DNA of 64,000 bases from Impatiens glandulifera. Its lineage: Eukaryota; Streptophyta; Magnoliopsida; Ericales; Balsaminaceae. The notes under the pieces are model-generated. The model saw only the letters and a list, made by a program, of their open reading frames with translations, was not told the DNA's origin and did no database searches. The translations under genes were made by a program, and so were the position numbers. The stretch covers positions 1,538,389-1,602,388 of the forward strand of contig NC_061864.1 of NCBI RefSeq assembly GCF_907164915.1, written 5' to 3'. The first letter of the stretch is position 1. Each line of letters begins with the position of its first letter. This document shows, in pieces, positions 1 through 11,852 of this stretch.

Positions 1-647
1 TTCTCAACAATAACATCACTCATTTCATTAACCAAAATACTAAAATATTCTTTATTTTAAATTATTATTTTTTATTTTATTCATATATATCAATACCCTT
101 TAAGTCTTTTTATCAAAAATAATCATCACTTCCTCAAAATCATCACCAATCATTACCTTTTTCCCTCCTAAGTTTTTTCAAAAACCCCAATCTGAACCAG
201 GCCTAGGTTTATTTTAAAATTTCATGTTACAACATATACTCGCCCTAGCTATTAAAATAGGGACAATAATTGCGTGCATGATCAGCTTTTTCACTTCCGG
301 TTCACTGTCACGCGTTAACTTTAAAATTATTTATATTAAAATAATAAAAATCGTTTAAACAAATAAACAAAAAACATTACATAAAAGAAAAGTTACTTAA
401 TAAATTATCGAACTCATAACTACTCGATAAGACTAGCTCCCTAACTTCCTGTAAAGAGAGTATTTTGTGTCAAAGATTAACATCCCATTCTCCAAGATAA
501 ATGAGAGCATTTATTTTTTGCATATATTAAGTCAAAGTTAAGAGACTATAATACGAGACTTTCTCCGTTGTCAGCACTTGAACCAAGGATGAGAATTTCA
601 TGTCATCCCATCCCATTTTTTAGAATGTGTGTGAGCATTTTCGATAA
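1..647. other. Intergenic AT-rich DNA
   Basis: No coding region is visible on either strand. The sequence is AT-rich and has no open frame with recognisable content. A 20-bp motif beginning TTAGAATGTGTG at 620-639 recurs with one mismatch at 1525-1544. Confidence 0.6.
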
Positions 648-1163
648 GGTACCGTACAAGACTCTCAAAATTGAAAGTTTACGTAAAATCGTTGTTCAGT
701 TTTAAACTCGTAAAATCTAGAGTTTACTTAAATCGTAAAAGTTTAATTTTAAAAAATAATAGATATATATTATTATTTATATATAATTAAGTATTTTATA
801 CTTAAATAATTTTAAAATTTTATATATTTAAATATAAAATTAATATAAAAATAATAAAAAGTAACTATTAAAAAATTATACTTAAAAATTACTTATATTA
901 ATTAATTTATTTAAATAAAAAATAACTTTATTTTTTCATTTTTAAATATAAATTTGTTTTTTAAACGTAAAATCGTATAGAATCGTAAAATCGAAATTAT
1001 TTATAAACTTGTAAAATTGTAAAATCTTATTATCGTAAATTTAAAATCATAAGAGTTTACTTATTTAAGAGTTTACTTAAAACCAGAGTCGTTAACCTAA
1101 TGTGAAATCGTAAGATCGTAAAATTTTGAGAGTCAACTCGAGATTTTAATAGTCTTGACACCG
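648..1163. mobile_element. TIR element remnant rich in CGTAAAATC motifs
   Basis: The left edge reads GTACAAGACTCTCAAAATT, and the reverse complement of the right edge reads GTCAAGACTATTAAAATC, an imperfect terminal inverted repeat. Between them the motif TCGTAAAATC and close variants recur many times (around 683, 709, 970, 985, 1013, 1108), in a very AT-rich body with no coding sequence. This is the look of a non-autonomous DNA transposon. I cannot assign the family and see no clear target duplication. Confidence 0.45.
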
Positions 1164-1607
1164 TGGTCCTCCATTGCAACTGACTCCTTATCTTGGGAAT
1201 TCGAAATGGAACGAAGCATAGATGACTCATCGAAAAAGTAAGATCTTTACTGCACAAGATTTTCGGTTCCTTTTACATGAATCTATCACATTACTTATCA
1301 ACCATTGATTAAAGATAATTTCAATTATTGCTAAAAATATTTGATAAAAAATCTTCCAAAACCATTACATTGACTCGTTCGACTTTCTCTACTTTAACCA
1401 TTATCGTTTAAGAACTCATCAATGGATTGACAGTTAACAAAATTGTATAATTGTTGGATTTTTTATTATAAAATTAGATTTTAAAAATTGTTTCCTCAAT
1501 TTAATATCTTGATAATCCAATTATTTAGAATGTGTGTGAGTATTATTTTACATTATTTACTAATTAATTTAATATAGGTTCTTTCAATTATATTTTGGTC
1601 TCTTAGT

Positions 1608-2400
1608 AACCATCACCCAAAACCTTCCCTATGTAACCAAGTGTTGGACTCTAATCCTTGAGCAACCAAAGCAGATCTCAAGGGTTTGGGCTATATATTG
1701 ATCACATAGCTTTGTTCAATGCCAAATCTATGTTTCTTCTCTAGTTAGACAATGTAAGACGTTCTTGGACCAGGGAGACATTTCGAGCCTTAAGACTTAT
1801 GTCTCTGCCGATCTTGTTGGGCCCGACACATGCGAAGACAAAGTCGGCCCTAAAAATTGGGGTACTGAAAATTTAATTTTTGTGGCCCCTAAAATGGTAA
1901 ATAATTTTTTCTTGAGAATTAATAATTAATAATTTTGTAATTAACAAAATATATATATATATATCCGAAAAAGTGTAAAAGTAATTATATAATTAATATT
2001 TATATATAATATAAAATGAGATATAATTATTTAATATATTATAATAAGAAAAGAGATAAAAAAAGTTAAATATATATTATAATATAGATTTAATATGAAA
2101 AAAGATAAAAAAAAAAAGATAAAAAAAAATTAATAATATAATATATAATTAATAATACTATTATATATTGAAAAATTGGAATGCATGCATAGGATTTCCT
2201 AATTACCTTACCCTAGGGTCTATCTGGCAAAGACAACTTTGAAGGGCCATTAGCTGCACCGGCTCAACTAGACGTGGTCAATAAAAAGTTGTCGGGCCTC
2301 ATTAGTATTGTTTTAACTGTAGGAGCCCTCTTGGATTAAATATTATTATGTGAAATCTTGTGGCCCTTTAATTTGTTTATTTTGCTCAAGAATCTATTAA
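1608..2400 (+). pseudogene. Broken tandem copy of the PMEI gene
   Basis: Blocks at about 1610-1840 and 2230-2400 match the intact inhibitor gene at 3449-3988 in the same order and strand, including the 3' untranslated stretch around TGTGAAATCTTGTGG. The copy lacks the signal-peptide region, has lost roughly 80 bp in the middle (the part coding for the Cys-Tyr-Asp segment), and carries in-frame stops. It is split by an insertion at 1842-2229. It cannot make an inhibitor. It records a tandem duplication followed by decay. Confidence 0.85.
1842..2229. mobile_element. Non-autonomous transposon inserted in the PMEI pseudogene
   Basis: The insertion is defined by comparison with the intact neighbour gene. 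AAGACAA occurs on both sides (1835-1841 and 2230-2236), and only one copy stands in the uninterrupted homologue. Extending to 8 bp gives one mismatch, which fits the 8-bp duplication of hAT elements. The left end begins AGTCGGCCCTAAAAATTGGG, like GGCCCTA-type hAT ends in plants. The interior is AT-rich and non-coding. Confidence 0.65.
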
Positions 2401-3290
2401 CAAAAAAAAACATTTAATAATGGTTTCAAATACAATTAAATTAGATCTCATATTAATTCACAATTCTTAAATTTCCTTTCTATATTGCTTAAATTTCTCT
2501 AATATGTAGCAAAATCATAGTATTTCTCAAAATATATTATTAGGAACTATATTATTATTATCCATTATATTTACGATCTAGCAATTCATATATTTAAAAT
2601 ATGAAAAAAATATCAAATATTTGTTTAAAAAATGTTCATTTGATTATAATAAAAAAAATGAGAATCTCTTCAATTAATAAATAAATAAATAAAACGACAA
2701 AAAAAGCATATTCAAGAATTTCAATAAAAACATGAAAACAAAACATACAACCAAATAAACACAAACAAACGTTTTCATTTAATAATGTCAACATTTTGAA
2801 TAAGACATATATTATCGTAAAAGGTGAGACATATTATATTTTAAAATTGAATACAAATATTTGTAATTATTACTAATGTATACTTAGTCTAATGTATTAT
2901 TGATTTATTGGATCGTTTTTACAAATTTGTTTGAAATATGTTTTTATCTTAAATGTGCCTGGATTTTTTTATGTCAGTGTGATCTTATCTAATTATTTAT
3001 TTTTATATTTTTGCATGTTAGTGTTGTACTTTTTTTCATTTTACTTTAACAGTACATTTATTTATGTTTTACTCAAAAAACATTATTAAATGACATTTTT
3101 TATTAAAAAAACATAGGTTATCAATATATTAGTATATAACGTCTCAGATATATAGGTGGTTGTCAATCAAAACTTCTTAAACAATAATAATTCAAATCAT
3201 TTAATAATATTAAAGAAGTGTTATATATGGTAAATTTTGTTTCTTTCAATAAAGTAACATTTCCATAATCTAAAAAATAATCAAAGTTTA

Positions 3291-3328
<38 letters not shown>

Positions 3329-3396
3329 TAAGAAAGTTCCCAAAATTATTGAAAGATTACTTTAATATGGGGACTTAAATTTTCTCAATCAAGAAC
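2401..3396. other. Intergenic and upstream region of the PMEI gene
   Basis: AT-rich DNA without coding content. An (AT)n run lies at about 3293-3323, shortly before the core promoter of the intact inhibitor gene. Confidence 0.6.
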
Positions 3397-3405
3397 TATA
3401 AAAAG
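3397..3405 (+). promoter_or_regulatory. TATA box of the PMEI gene
   Basis: TATAAAAAG stands 52 bp before the start codon at 3449. This is the expected spacing for a short leader. Confidence 0.65.
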
Positions 3406-3448
3406 AGGTCATTGGTATTGAAAAAAAATAAAAACAATAAGAAGATAT

Positions 3449-3988
3449 ATGGCTATTTCTCCCTCTTTCAATATGAGTTGTTATTTGTTATGTGTATCTA
3501 TCATCTTATTTAGCCTCTCATTTACAAGTGCAAGCTCATTAGTCTCCAAAGTTTGCGGCATAACCCAAAACCCTTCCCAATGTAACCAAGTTTTGGGCTC
3601 TAATCCTCGGGCAGCCGAAGCAGATCTCAAGGGTCTGGGCTACATATCGATCGACATAGCCTTGTCCAATGCCAAACAATCATTCGGCTATGTTTCTTCT
3701 CTAGTCAATACGACTACAGATCCAACGCTCAAGGGCAGGTATGATACGTGTGCAGAGAACTATGACGACACTGTGGACAGACTTAGCCAATGCAAGACGT
3801 TCTTGGACAATGGCGACATTTCGAGCTTTCAGACCTATGTCTCTGCCGCTTTTACTGATATCGACACATGCGTAGACAGCTTTGAAGGCCCGCCGGCTGC
3901 ACCGGCTAAACTAGACGTGGTCAATAAAAAGGCTTCGGGACTCGTTGATATTGTTTTAGCTGTAGGAGCCCTCTTGGATGGACAATAA
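3449..3988 (+). CDS. PMEI: Invertase/pectin methylesterase inhibitor family protein
   Basis: A single-exon gene for a 179-residue secreted protein. Residues 1 to about 29 form a signal peptide with a hydrophobic core (an alternative start is Met9). The mature part has the four family cysteines at 36, 45, 101 and 141, which in this family pair as 36-45 and 101-141, plus an extra Cys115. The segment YDTCAENYDDTVDRL fits the core of the helical bundle. Family members act in the cell wall or vacuole by binding pectin methylesterase or acid invertase. Sequence alone does not tell which enzyme is the target. The length is normal for the family. A TATA box lies at 3397. A damaged copy lies about 1 kb upstream. 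Confidence 0.93.
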   Translation: MAISPSFNMSCYLLCVSIILFSLSFTSASSLVSKVCGITQNPSQCNQVLGSNPRAAEADLKGLGYISIDIALSNAKQSFGYVSSLVNTTTDPTLKGRYDTCAENYDDTVDRLSQCKTFLDNGDISSFQTYVSAAFTDIDTCVDSFEGPPAAPAKLDVVNKKASGLVDIVLAVGALLDGQ

Positions 3989-4448
3989 CTATATATTATT
4001 ATGTGAAATCTTGTGGTCCTTTAATTTAGCTCAATAATCTATTAATTGAAGGAATGGGAAAATATATGAGTATGAGATTTTTTCTTACTTTTTGGGTCTG
4101 CATAATATATATTTGAATTATAAACTTATGATTTTATTTTAATCGAATCCTTTTGAATTATTAGAAATCAATTATTAACTTTGGAGACAAATTATGAGTT
4201 TGTTTTATGCTTGCACCTTGTAAATGAGAGGTTCAATACATAGATATTTCAGTATGTTAACGCTATATTGGTTATATTTGTGCTTTAATAGTTACCATCA
4301 TTAAAATTCTGTTGATTTTTTTTTTTTTAATTAAAAAATTCATGATTTTAAATTATAATTTTTTTTTAAGTAAAGTTTTAACATTTTGGATTATAATTGT
4401 TTTCTCACTTAAATTAATTTGAGTTTATGTTTAGTCTAATTAAAACAT
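3989..4448. other. 3' flank of the PMEI gene
   Basis: AT-rich 3' untranslated and intergenic sequence. No gene or repeat is recognised before the hairpin element. Confidence 0.6.
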
Positions 4449-5295
4449 GGGAGCTGCTTTTTCCACCCCCTCCCATATTCCCACCCCCTCCCTCTCTTCT
4501 CAATCAACTCTAAAATGACTTATTTATCCCTGCCACCTTTATATATTTACATTTCTTATTTTATTTATTTTACTTATTTTATTTTATTTAATTATTAAGT
4601 TTTTTTATTAAATATAATTAATTAATTAATTTTTAATATTTTTTAACTTTATTTATTTAATTAAAAATACAAAATATTATTATTTTTATATTATAATTAT
4701 TTAAAATATATTAAATATTAAAATGTGTACAAATTTAATAAAATATAAATATTTAATATTTTATTATATTAATTATATAATATTATTAATTAAAATTAGA
4801 AATAATTATTAATATATAATATTATTAATTAAAATTAAAAATATTATGTTTGACTAATTATTAATATATAATATTATTAATTAAAATATTATGATTAGAC
4901 TAATTATTAATTATTAATTATTATTTGATAAATAATTTTTGTAAGTATTTTAATATATATATATATAATTAATATAATAAAATATTAATTATTTATATTT
5001 TATTAAATTATTATATATTTTAATATTTAATATATTTTAAATAATTATAATATAAAAAAAATATTATTTTGTATTTTTAATTAAATAAATAAAGTTAAAA
5101 AAATATTAAAAATTAATTAATTAATTATATTTAATAAAAACACTCAATAATAAAATAAAATAAAATAAATAAAATAAATAAAATAAGAAATGTGTAAATA
5201 TATAAAGGTGGTAGGGATAAATAAGTCATTTTGAAATTAATTAAGGAGTTAAGTGGGGAGTGGGAATATGGGAGGGGGTGGGAAAAGCAATTTGC
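4449..5295. mobile_element. Large hairpin (foldback) MITE-like element
   Basis: The two halves are near-perfect reverse complements. The left arm starts GCTTTTTCCACCCCCTCCC and the right arm ends GGGAGGGGGTGGGAAAAGC. Inner blocks such as TGACTTATTTATCCCTGCCA and the AT-rich tracts also match in inverted order towards a centre near 4870. Each arm is about 420 bp with little or no spacer. There is no coding sequence. A transcript across it would fold into one long stem. I could not find a convincing target duplication, so the family is open. Confidence 0.8.
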
Positions 5296-5372
5296 TTAAA
5301 AATTATTCATGACACAACATTATCCCATGAGGATCTTAGAGTGTGGTACAATTTACAAATATATTTTATCCG

Positions 5373-5461
5373 TTTGAGAAAGTAAAAAAAGGTAAGAAGT
5401 TGGAGATAAAAAATATAACCATCTCCACATTTGAGAAAGTAAAAAAATGTAAGAAGTTAAA
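5373..5461. repeat. Short tandem duplication
   Basis: TTTGAGAAAGTAAAAAAA followed by GTAAGAAGTT occurs twice, at about 5374 and 5433, in direct orientation with 59-bp spacing. Confidence 0.6.
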
Positions 5462-5569
5462 TTAAGGTATGACAATTATAATTCGTTTAGAGATTCGAAT
5501 TATTTGATGAACAGTTTTTTTCTAGTTTTATCGCTAGTTGACCGACAATGAGACGTAAATGTATTTGTA

Positions 5570-5860
5570 TTCTCATCCCTTAACATTATTAAACACTATT
5601 ATAACGGGAATGCGTGAGATAATGTAAGCAATAAAAAACGACACAGATTTAACGTGGTTCACCAAGATAAAACTTGCATCTATAAGAAAGAGAGAATATT
5701 ATTGAGGAGATCAATATATGAATTACATCAGTACAGACTAGGGTTATGACACGAGTTTATATAACACTCGGTCCCCTGAAATCCTAACAGATACAAAACT
5801 GGGACTGGAAACGATACTCTTAAGGCAAAAAATTCAGTTTTCTAGGTCAACACTAATATA
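5570..5860. mobile_element. Retroelement-like remnant
   Basis: The stretch around 5647 (AGATTTAACGTGGTTCACC) resembles a motif found in many dispersed plant retroelement copies. No open frame survives. The assignment rests on one remembered motif and is weak. Confidence 0.3.
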
Positions 5861-8460
5861 TTGGTAAATAATTTTCAAAATATTATCACAATACATTCCT
5901 AATTATATTACCATAACAAAGTATCACATTTCTCTTTGTGTTAATCTTATTTCCTTAAATCAAAATTACACACCAAAATATATATTTTCCTTTTATTCCA
6001 GTATTCTCTTTTCTTACCTCATCATTTCAAGACATCTCAACAAACATAATTAAAATATAATCTTGTTAATATATTTATTTATTTTTATATTTTATAATAT
6101 ATTTTTTTATAATAATATAAATTTCCCTATAGTACAATAGAGAGATTCACCGAGATCCGCCCAATTGTATCTCTAGTTTGAATGCATCCAAAACAAAAAC
6201 AATAATGAAAAATGTTAATATGCAAGTTATTTGGGCTAACTTTAGTCTCATAAACTCAAGGCTCCCTAGTTATGGGCAGGCTTATATATATTCATAACAT
6301 GACTTATTCATTTTCTATGTTAATTATGACAAACACACTTTCTCAATGATTAAAACCAAAACTTATTGGTTTCCAAAAACATATTTCACTCAGAATGATG
6401 TTAACTCCATCCCATTGCCCGGCTATAGTTTGGAAATACTCAGTTAGCTAGTTCAAGATAACTAAACCCGATAAATGTTATGATAACTTGTTAATACAAA
6501 AATTGAATGAATTCCACTTCAGTTTTGGTATTTTGAATTTATGGGTTGGGTGGACTTTTATCTACATAACAATTCTCATAAAGGTCTAGAAGTGAAACTT
6601 CTATAGCTCCATCGCATCCACAGAGGGACTTTAGTCGTCGCCATTGAGCTGAAATTGATATCGTGTTGTAGTAGATGACTTTCCATGACACCGTTGTTGT
6701 CGTCGTGGGAGGAAAAAACCCTCAATGGCCGATTTAGAGATCACCAATAATGTTTGATTATGGGAGATGGATCCCTCCCAGGATCCCTAAGCTAACAAGT
6801 ACCACAACAAGTATAGTTACATCGAAATACCATTTAGAAAAGTTTTACATTCAAATAATCACAATAACATAAGAAAATAGGATTTCATGAATAATGTTAT
6901 CATATCAAAGCCAAAGCCAATATCTTTTTCTCAATATATGTGGAGGATATTTGTCTCTAGAAAACGCAACTTCAGGCTAATCCCTTATCCTAAAAGCATG
7001 TTTCTAGACATGGATGAAAACACAAAATATAAGTATCCCAAATATTTGCATAGAACATGAAGCATATGATAGAGTGAGATAATTCCAACCGAAATAGAGT
7101 GAGAAAGAGAATGCATTTCAATTACACGGTCTTGAATTCTTCTATTTAAAATATATAAAATAAAAATATTTTAATTAATAAAATAAATGATTAAATAATT
7201 AAAAAAATATATATATAATATGAGAATTTGTACTAAAATAACCAACATCAAACTAAGCTCCAGAACTCCACGTGATCATGATATTAAGCTGTTTGAAAAT
7301 GTGCTCCAAATTAAGGCAAAATTCACAAACTCTTGATATATTTATAATACACTATTCAATTTTTTTTATGTGTTAATCAAAATCAATTTGAACATAGCTT
7401 GTAAGCGTGAGCAATGAAGTATTTGATAATAATATCAAAAAATGAGATAACACATCATTTTTCAGACTATCACATGTTATAAACTGTACAGTGCTTTCTA
7501 TAAACATTTCACTGCTCAGAAGTTCTAAGTTATCTTGAACATGCATATTGAATTCTTAGCATTTCTAGTATCACCAACCTCATTGATCTTCTATTCATTC
7601 ATTAAAATAGAGATCACCAAACTTCTCATACTTAAACAAGATCCATTCATTAGAGTTTTAAAACTAAATTTCAAGTGGATGACAAATGAATGCCTGCAAT
7701 TTTCAACGATTACCTTGCCACAACCCTGAGGCATCAAATTGGATTTCTCAATGGTTTCATCCTAACCAAAATGCCAACTTTAAGATTACATGGTGCCTTA
7801 ACATCAACTTTATGTTTGTTCAACAGACGAGAAAACAAAAACCAAACATGTTTTCTCCAAGTTTTGTACCCATTTACAATCCATTAACATGTGAGAATCT
7901 TTCCAATTAGGCAAATCTTTGTGCTCATGATAAATCTCATTATGTGAGGCCCATTATCAAATTAAGTCATAATACTTATGAAAATATGAAAGAGTGGTGA
8001 AGTAGAATGTGATGGGAAGATGAGAGTATGGGTGCAAATAATAATTGTGAAAGTGATGGGAAGAAAATAAAATGTGAGGATGAGAGTGAGACAAAGTGGC
8101 AAAAAAGATTATGAAAATGTAGATAGCTGAAAGATGTGACGAAAAAATGATGAAAAGCGAGTTCGGTTTTGTGCATAAAAGATGCATGTTTGACCCAGAT
8201 GGCTAACTAAATCTTAGATTGTAATAAAAGAAACACTAAACTCAATTCGGGTTGCTCGTTAAAAGATGCATAGAGTAGTAAAAGAGGTTAATGAGTTCAT
8301 TAAGAGACAGTAAGATCTAGGTTAGGTTTCATGTTGGAAATGGAAAACAAAGAAAGCAACAAGATGTCTTCAAAGAAGAAAAAAAGGCCCATGCATGATT
8401 GAAAATGACCAAATCAGAAAGAAAACTCAACGTAGTAGTAAGAGACAACTGAAATTTACT
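5861..8460. other. Intergenic DNA, no intact gene
   Basis: Short overlapping frames at 7535-7910 and on the opposite strand at 7957-8187 have no recognisable domain and look like chance openings. The 7.5-8.2 kb part has somewhat less AT and could be an old transposon, but I cannot name it. Confidence 0.5.
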
Positions 8461-9454
8461 CTCTCACTCTCATGGGCCATCAAAAGGTGGCCGTTGTTTT
8501 CATTGCAATGCCAAAGTTGATCAAATGATCACATGGGTATGATGCCACGTGGCCTGCAGAGCCCCATGGGGGAAAAGGTGGGGAGACTGACTGGACCCAC
8601 ACCATGACCCCATATGCAGGTGCAAGAGGCGGTTTTGCCATGCAACTCTGTCTCCCACACTTCCAGCACTTGGGCTCGGGCCCCCCAATTACTGCCACAA
8701 AAGTAGCTAATGATAAGTGGCTTAATGCCTAATGCTTCCAATTTAGCATTTAAGTCGCTGCCAATAATGTTACAACTTGGGCGGGCTTAATATCTAATGA
8801 GTGCACCCAAAAGGACAGCTTTCTTGGGTGTCTGATGTCTGTGACTGTTTCTCTCTCATATCTTGGGGGTGGATATGCTTCCAAGAAGGCCACATCATGC
8901 CAAAAGAGTAATGGGTAGCCCCCTCAGTGGAAGGAGATTTGGACTTTCCAAACAAATAACTCAAAATGATCCCACCTGATTTTTTATAATCTACATATAA
9001 CCACGTGGTTATTCAAATAAACCTATAGGTGATTCCTTTGCATGAAGAGAGTAAAGACTATCAATTACATTCTCCTTCGTCACGATTCAGATCTTATGGA
9101 AGTTACTGATAACACCAAGTTGAGCAAGTAAAGTGAATATATATAGTTACCATCCTACGAAAGGCCAACTCGGCTGACTGGCTTCAGGTTTTGAAGCTAA
9201 CACACAGAAACTTAAATAAGATGGGATCATGGGACTATTCTCTCAATCTTAAGGTCCCCCAGAAGATTAAAAAAAATTGAGAAGGTGAAAGGGTATGGCC
9301 TATGGGGGACCCCCCTCCATATCTCTCTCAATCCACATTTAAATGTTGATCATTCATCAACTACACATGCATGTTCTCACTTCCTCTAACACAACTTCCT
9401 TTACCATCTCTAGACCCCCCATAGCATTCAATGCTTATGCGTCTATTGCCTCAC
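8461..9454 (+). promoter_or_regulatory. Upstream region of the RGF gene with G-boxes
   Basis: Compared with its surroundings this 1-kb stretch is GC-richer. It carries GCCACGTGGC at about 8551 and a 16-bp perfect palindrome ATAACCACGTGGTTAT at 8997-9012. CACGTG cores are binding sites of plant bHLH and bZIP factors. A link to the gene at 9530 is inferred from position only. Confidence 0.45.
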
Positions 9455-9462
9455 TATAAATA
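9455..9462 (+). promoter_or_regulatory. TATA box of the RGF/GOLVEN gene
   Basis: TATAAATA lies 75 bp before the start codon at 9530. Confidence 0.65.
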
Positions 9463-9529
9463 TTTCCAGTTACAACAAAAATAAAAGACGCACCTCAAAC
9501 TTACCATAATATCATTATCTTCTGTTATC

Positions 9530-10572
9530 ATGTCTGCTTTTCTTTGGCTCGTTGTTTTCCTTTCATTGCATGCATGCAATGCTCGTCATCTTGTCCAAAG
9601 AGAGAAAGTTGGGAAAGGTTTATACAATCCTAGAAAGGTAACCCACCTGAAGCAGTATTCAGATGTTCATTCTGAATTTCATAATAGTTGTATTAGTTAT
9701 GACTTCATGACTGCAATATTCGTATATATGTTAAAAAAAGAGATAATTAATTATTTTGGGGCTTTGGTGCAGGAAATAGAGGATCATAAGAGTAGGAGTT
9801 TGTCTCGTTCGAAGTTTTCCTTCATTGAGGTAAATATAACAGAAAAGGATCATGACAACAAGGATGATGCAAGTAAGACAAAGCATAAGGCACCATGCAT
9901 GGAAGAAGACCATCTTATCAAAGGTTATAACCTATATTAACTAAGTGCTTCTTCTTCCACATATACATTATGGACAAAACTCATGATAAAACTTTAAGCA
10001 TCATCCTTGAAATTAACATATAAGAATTGTGTATATAGTTCGTTACGTCTAAGTCCAGAGTATTTAGACAATTAGTATTTTTTGCCATTATTACTGTGTT
10101 TTTGTCGGCTATCTATTGTATTCTGACATTATTCTCATTTGCAGGAAAGAAGACCGAAGCCTCATCTTCTTCCCCAGAAGTTCTGCAAATGACAATCAGC
10201 TTAAAAGAGGTAATAACTGAGACTTTCTTGGATTTCTTCCACCAGATAAATGTGGGTCCATTGCTTTAAATTCTAACCTGTTGAAGCAGTCTATATCTGT
10301 GATGCACATGCTTATTTTTCAGAAGAATAAAAAAACAAGAGATCTTCATCATTTAAAGAAAATTACATGAACAATAAAAGCTTAACAACCAAATTCGATC
10401 TCTTTTGCAGAAATACAAGAAGGAAGAGCGAAGGAAGCTGGGAGAAAAGCTTGAGAAAGCCAAGGAAAGTGACAATTCTAATCCTATGGAAGAAGAAGAC
10501 GGTGAAGATATAGGTGTTATGGATTATGTGCAACCTCATAGAAAGCCACCTATCCACAACAAAGAACCATAA
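9530..10572 (+). CDS. RGF: RGF/GOLVEN/CLEL peptide hormone precursor
   Basis: Four exons in consistent phase, 9530-9637, 9773-9923, 10145-10209 and 10411-10572, give a 161-residue precursor. Residues 1 to about 18 form a signal peptide (core LWLVVFLSLHA). The middle is basic and acidic low-complexity sequence. The C-terminus ends DYVQPHRKPPIHN followed by KEP. In this family the Asp-Tyr pair marks tyrosine sulfation by TPST, and the last 13 residues are cut out as a secreted hormone read by RGI/RGFR receptor kinases, acting in root meristem maintenance and gravitropism. The PQPHRKPPIHN type is closest to the GLV1/RGF6 group. An exon 2 read-through would stop at 9940 and lose the hormone, so splicing is required. 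Trailing KEP residues after Asn are presumably trimmed. Confidence 0.92.
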
Positions 10573-11852
10573 TTAAACTGTTTGATCTTTCAACAGCTAC
10601 TATAAATTTCTTCCTTGAATGCCCTTTGTAAAATATATATTATATGCAAATCTTGGCAAGATTAATGATCAAGATACTGTCATGTAAATCTACATTTTCT
10701 TCTAGTGGAAAGAATGTAGGTGAGAATTAAAATTTGGTGTTTTTCTCTTGGTTAAGGGAGGGAAGGAGGGATGGTCCCCATGTGTTGCTTTACATGCATG
10801 TTTTTTGTATGATTCTGTATAAATAAGAAAACATAATAGACGGGTGGTGTGCCCATATTTAATGTGCATGTGTCGGTTTGGTTTTGATTTCTTCTTAAAT
10901 GAGGAAGAGGCAGTTACATACTTGTTTCTGCTGTTTCAGTTGTTTCAGTTGTCACAATTAAAGTGAGCACAACCCAGTATAGATGTTATAGGAACTATTC
11001 AAAGGACAATAATAATAAATACATCATCCAATTATCAAATGAAATTCTTCAGACCTAGAGCTTATCTTTATATAGACATGAAATCTTATGATATCTATTA
11101 ATAAACTAATCTAGATTGCAGGAAATAATATCAATTTTATAGTTAGTGCTAAGCAATCTTTGCATAATAAATAAATGTCCTAAATAGTGCACTACTTGTG
11201 ATCGAGAATGTAAATGAAAATATCTTAACTTCATTCAGAGCAAATAGGAACTTTCTGAAACATGCGATAACCTAATAGGCTAATATTGAGATTCTAAGCC
11301 TTAAAATCTTGGGAAACATTCACATCTTCTTCAAGTGGAATAAGAAAATTAGTCTCTATTCAGATTTGAGAAAGTAATGGAACGTTTAACTAGGAAAAGG
11401 TCATTAAGTGCACTAAGCTACGATCATCCTTCATACAACATTCAGCCATAGCTCTTTACTATATTTTGTAATTTTGGGAAAGAAATGAAATTTTCATTTC
11501 AATACAGATTTGTAGCAAAAATTATAATTATTGGCTAGCAAATAATGAATAACTGAGCTATCTTACTGTTTTAATTAGGATTAAAAGTTTTGTCCAGAAA
11601 AACATCAATCCCTCGGTCAGAATTTTCCATGAACAATTTGAGTAGGATCACATGAATTAGGAACGTGAGTCTCTCTGTTCTTCCTATTATTGAAGAATAT
11701 AATAGTCTGATACAAATTTCAGCCTTGGGGTAACATTCCAAACCTGCATCCTTACATGTTGAAGCTCCCAAGTTGGCATGTCCCCCACAATAAATATAAT
11801 GTTTCATACTCTGCCATCATTATTAGTAACAATAACAGTTCATTTGGGTCAA
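10573..11852. other. Convergent 3' region between RGF and YbaK-like genes
   Basis: Two genes end towards each other here, so the stretch holds both 3' untranslated regions. A reverse-strand open frame at 11571-11807 has no recognisable domain and lies beyond the stop of the YbaK-like gene. Confidence 0.6.
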
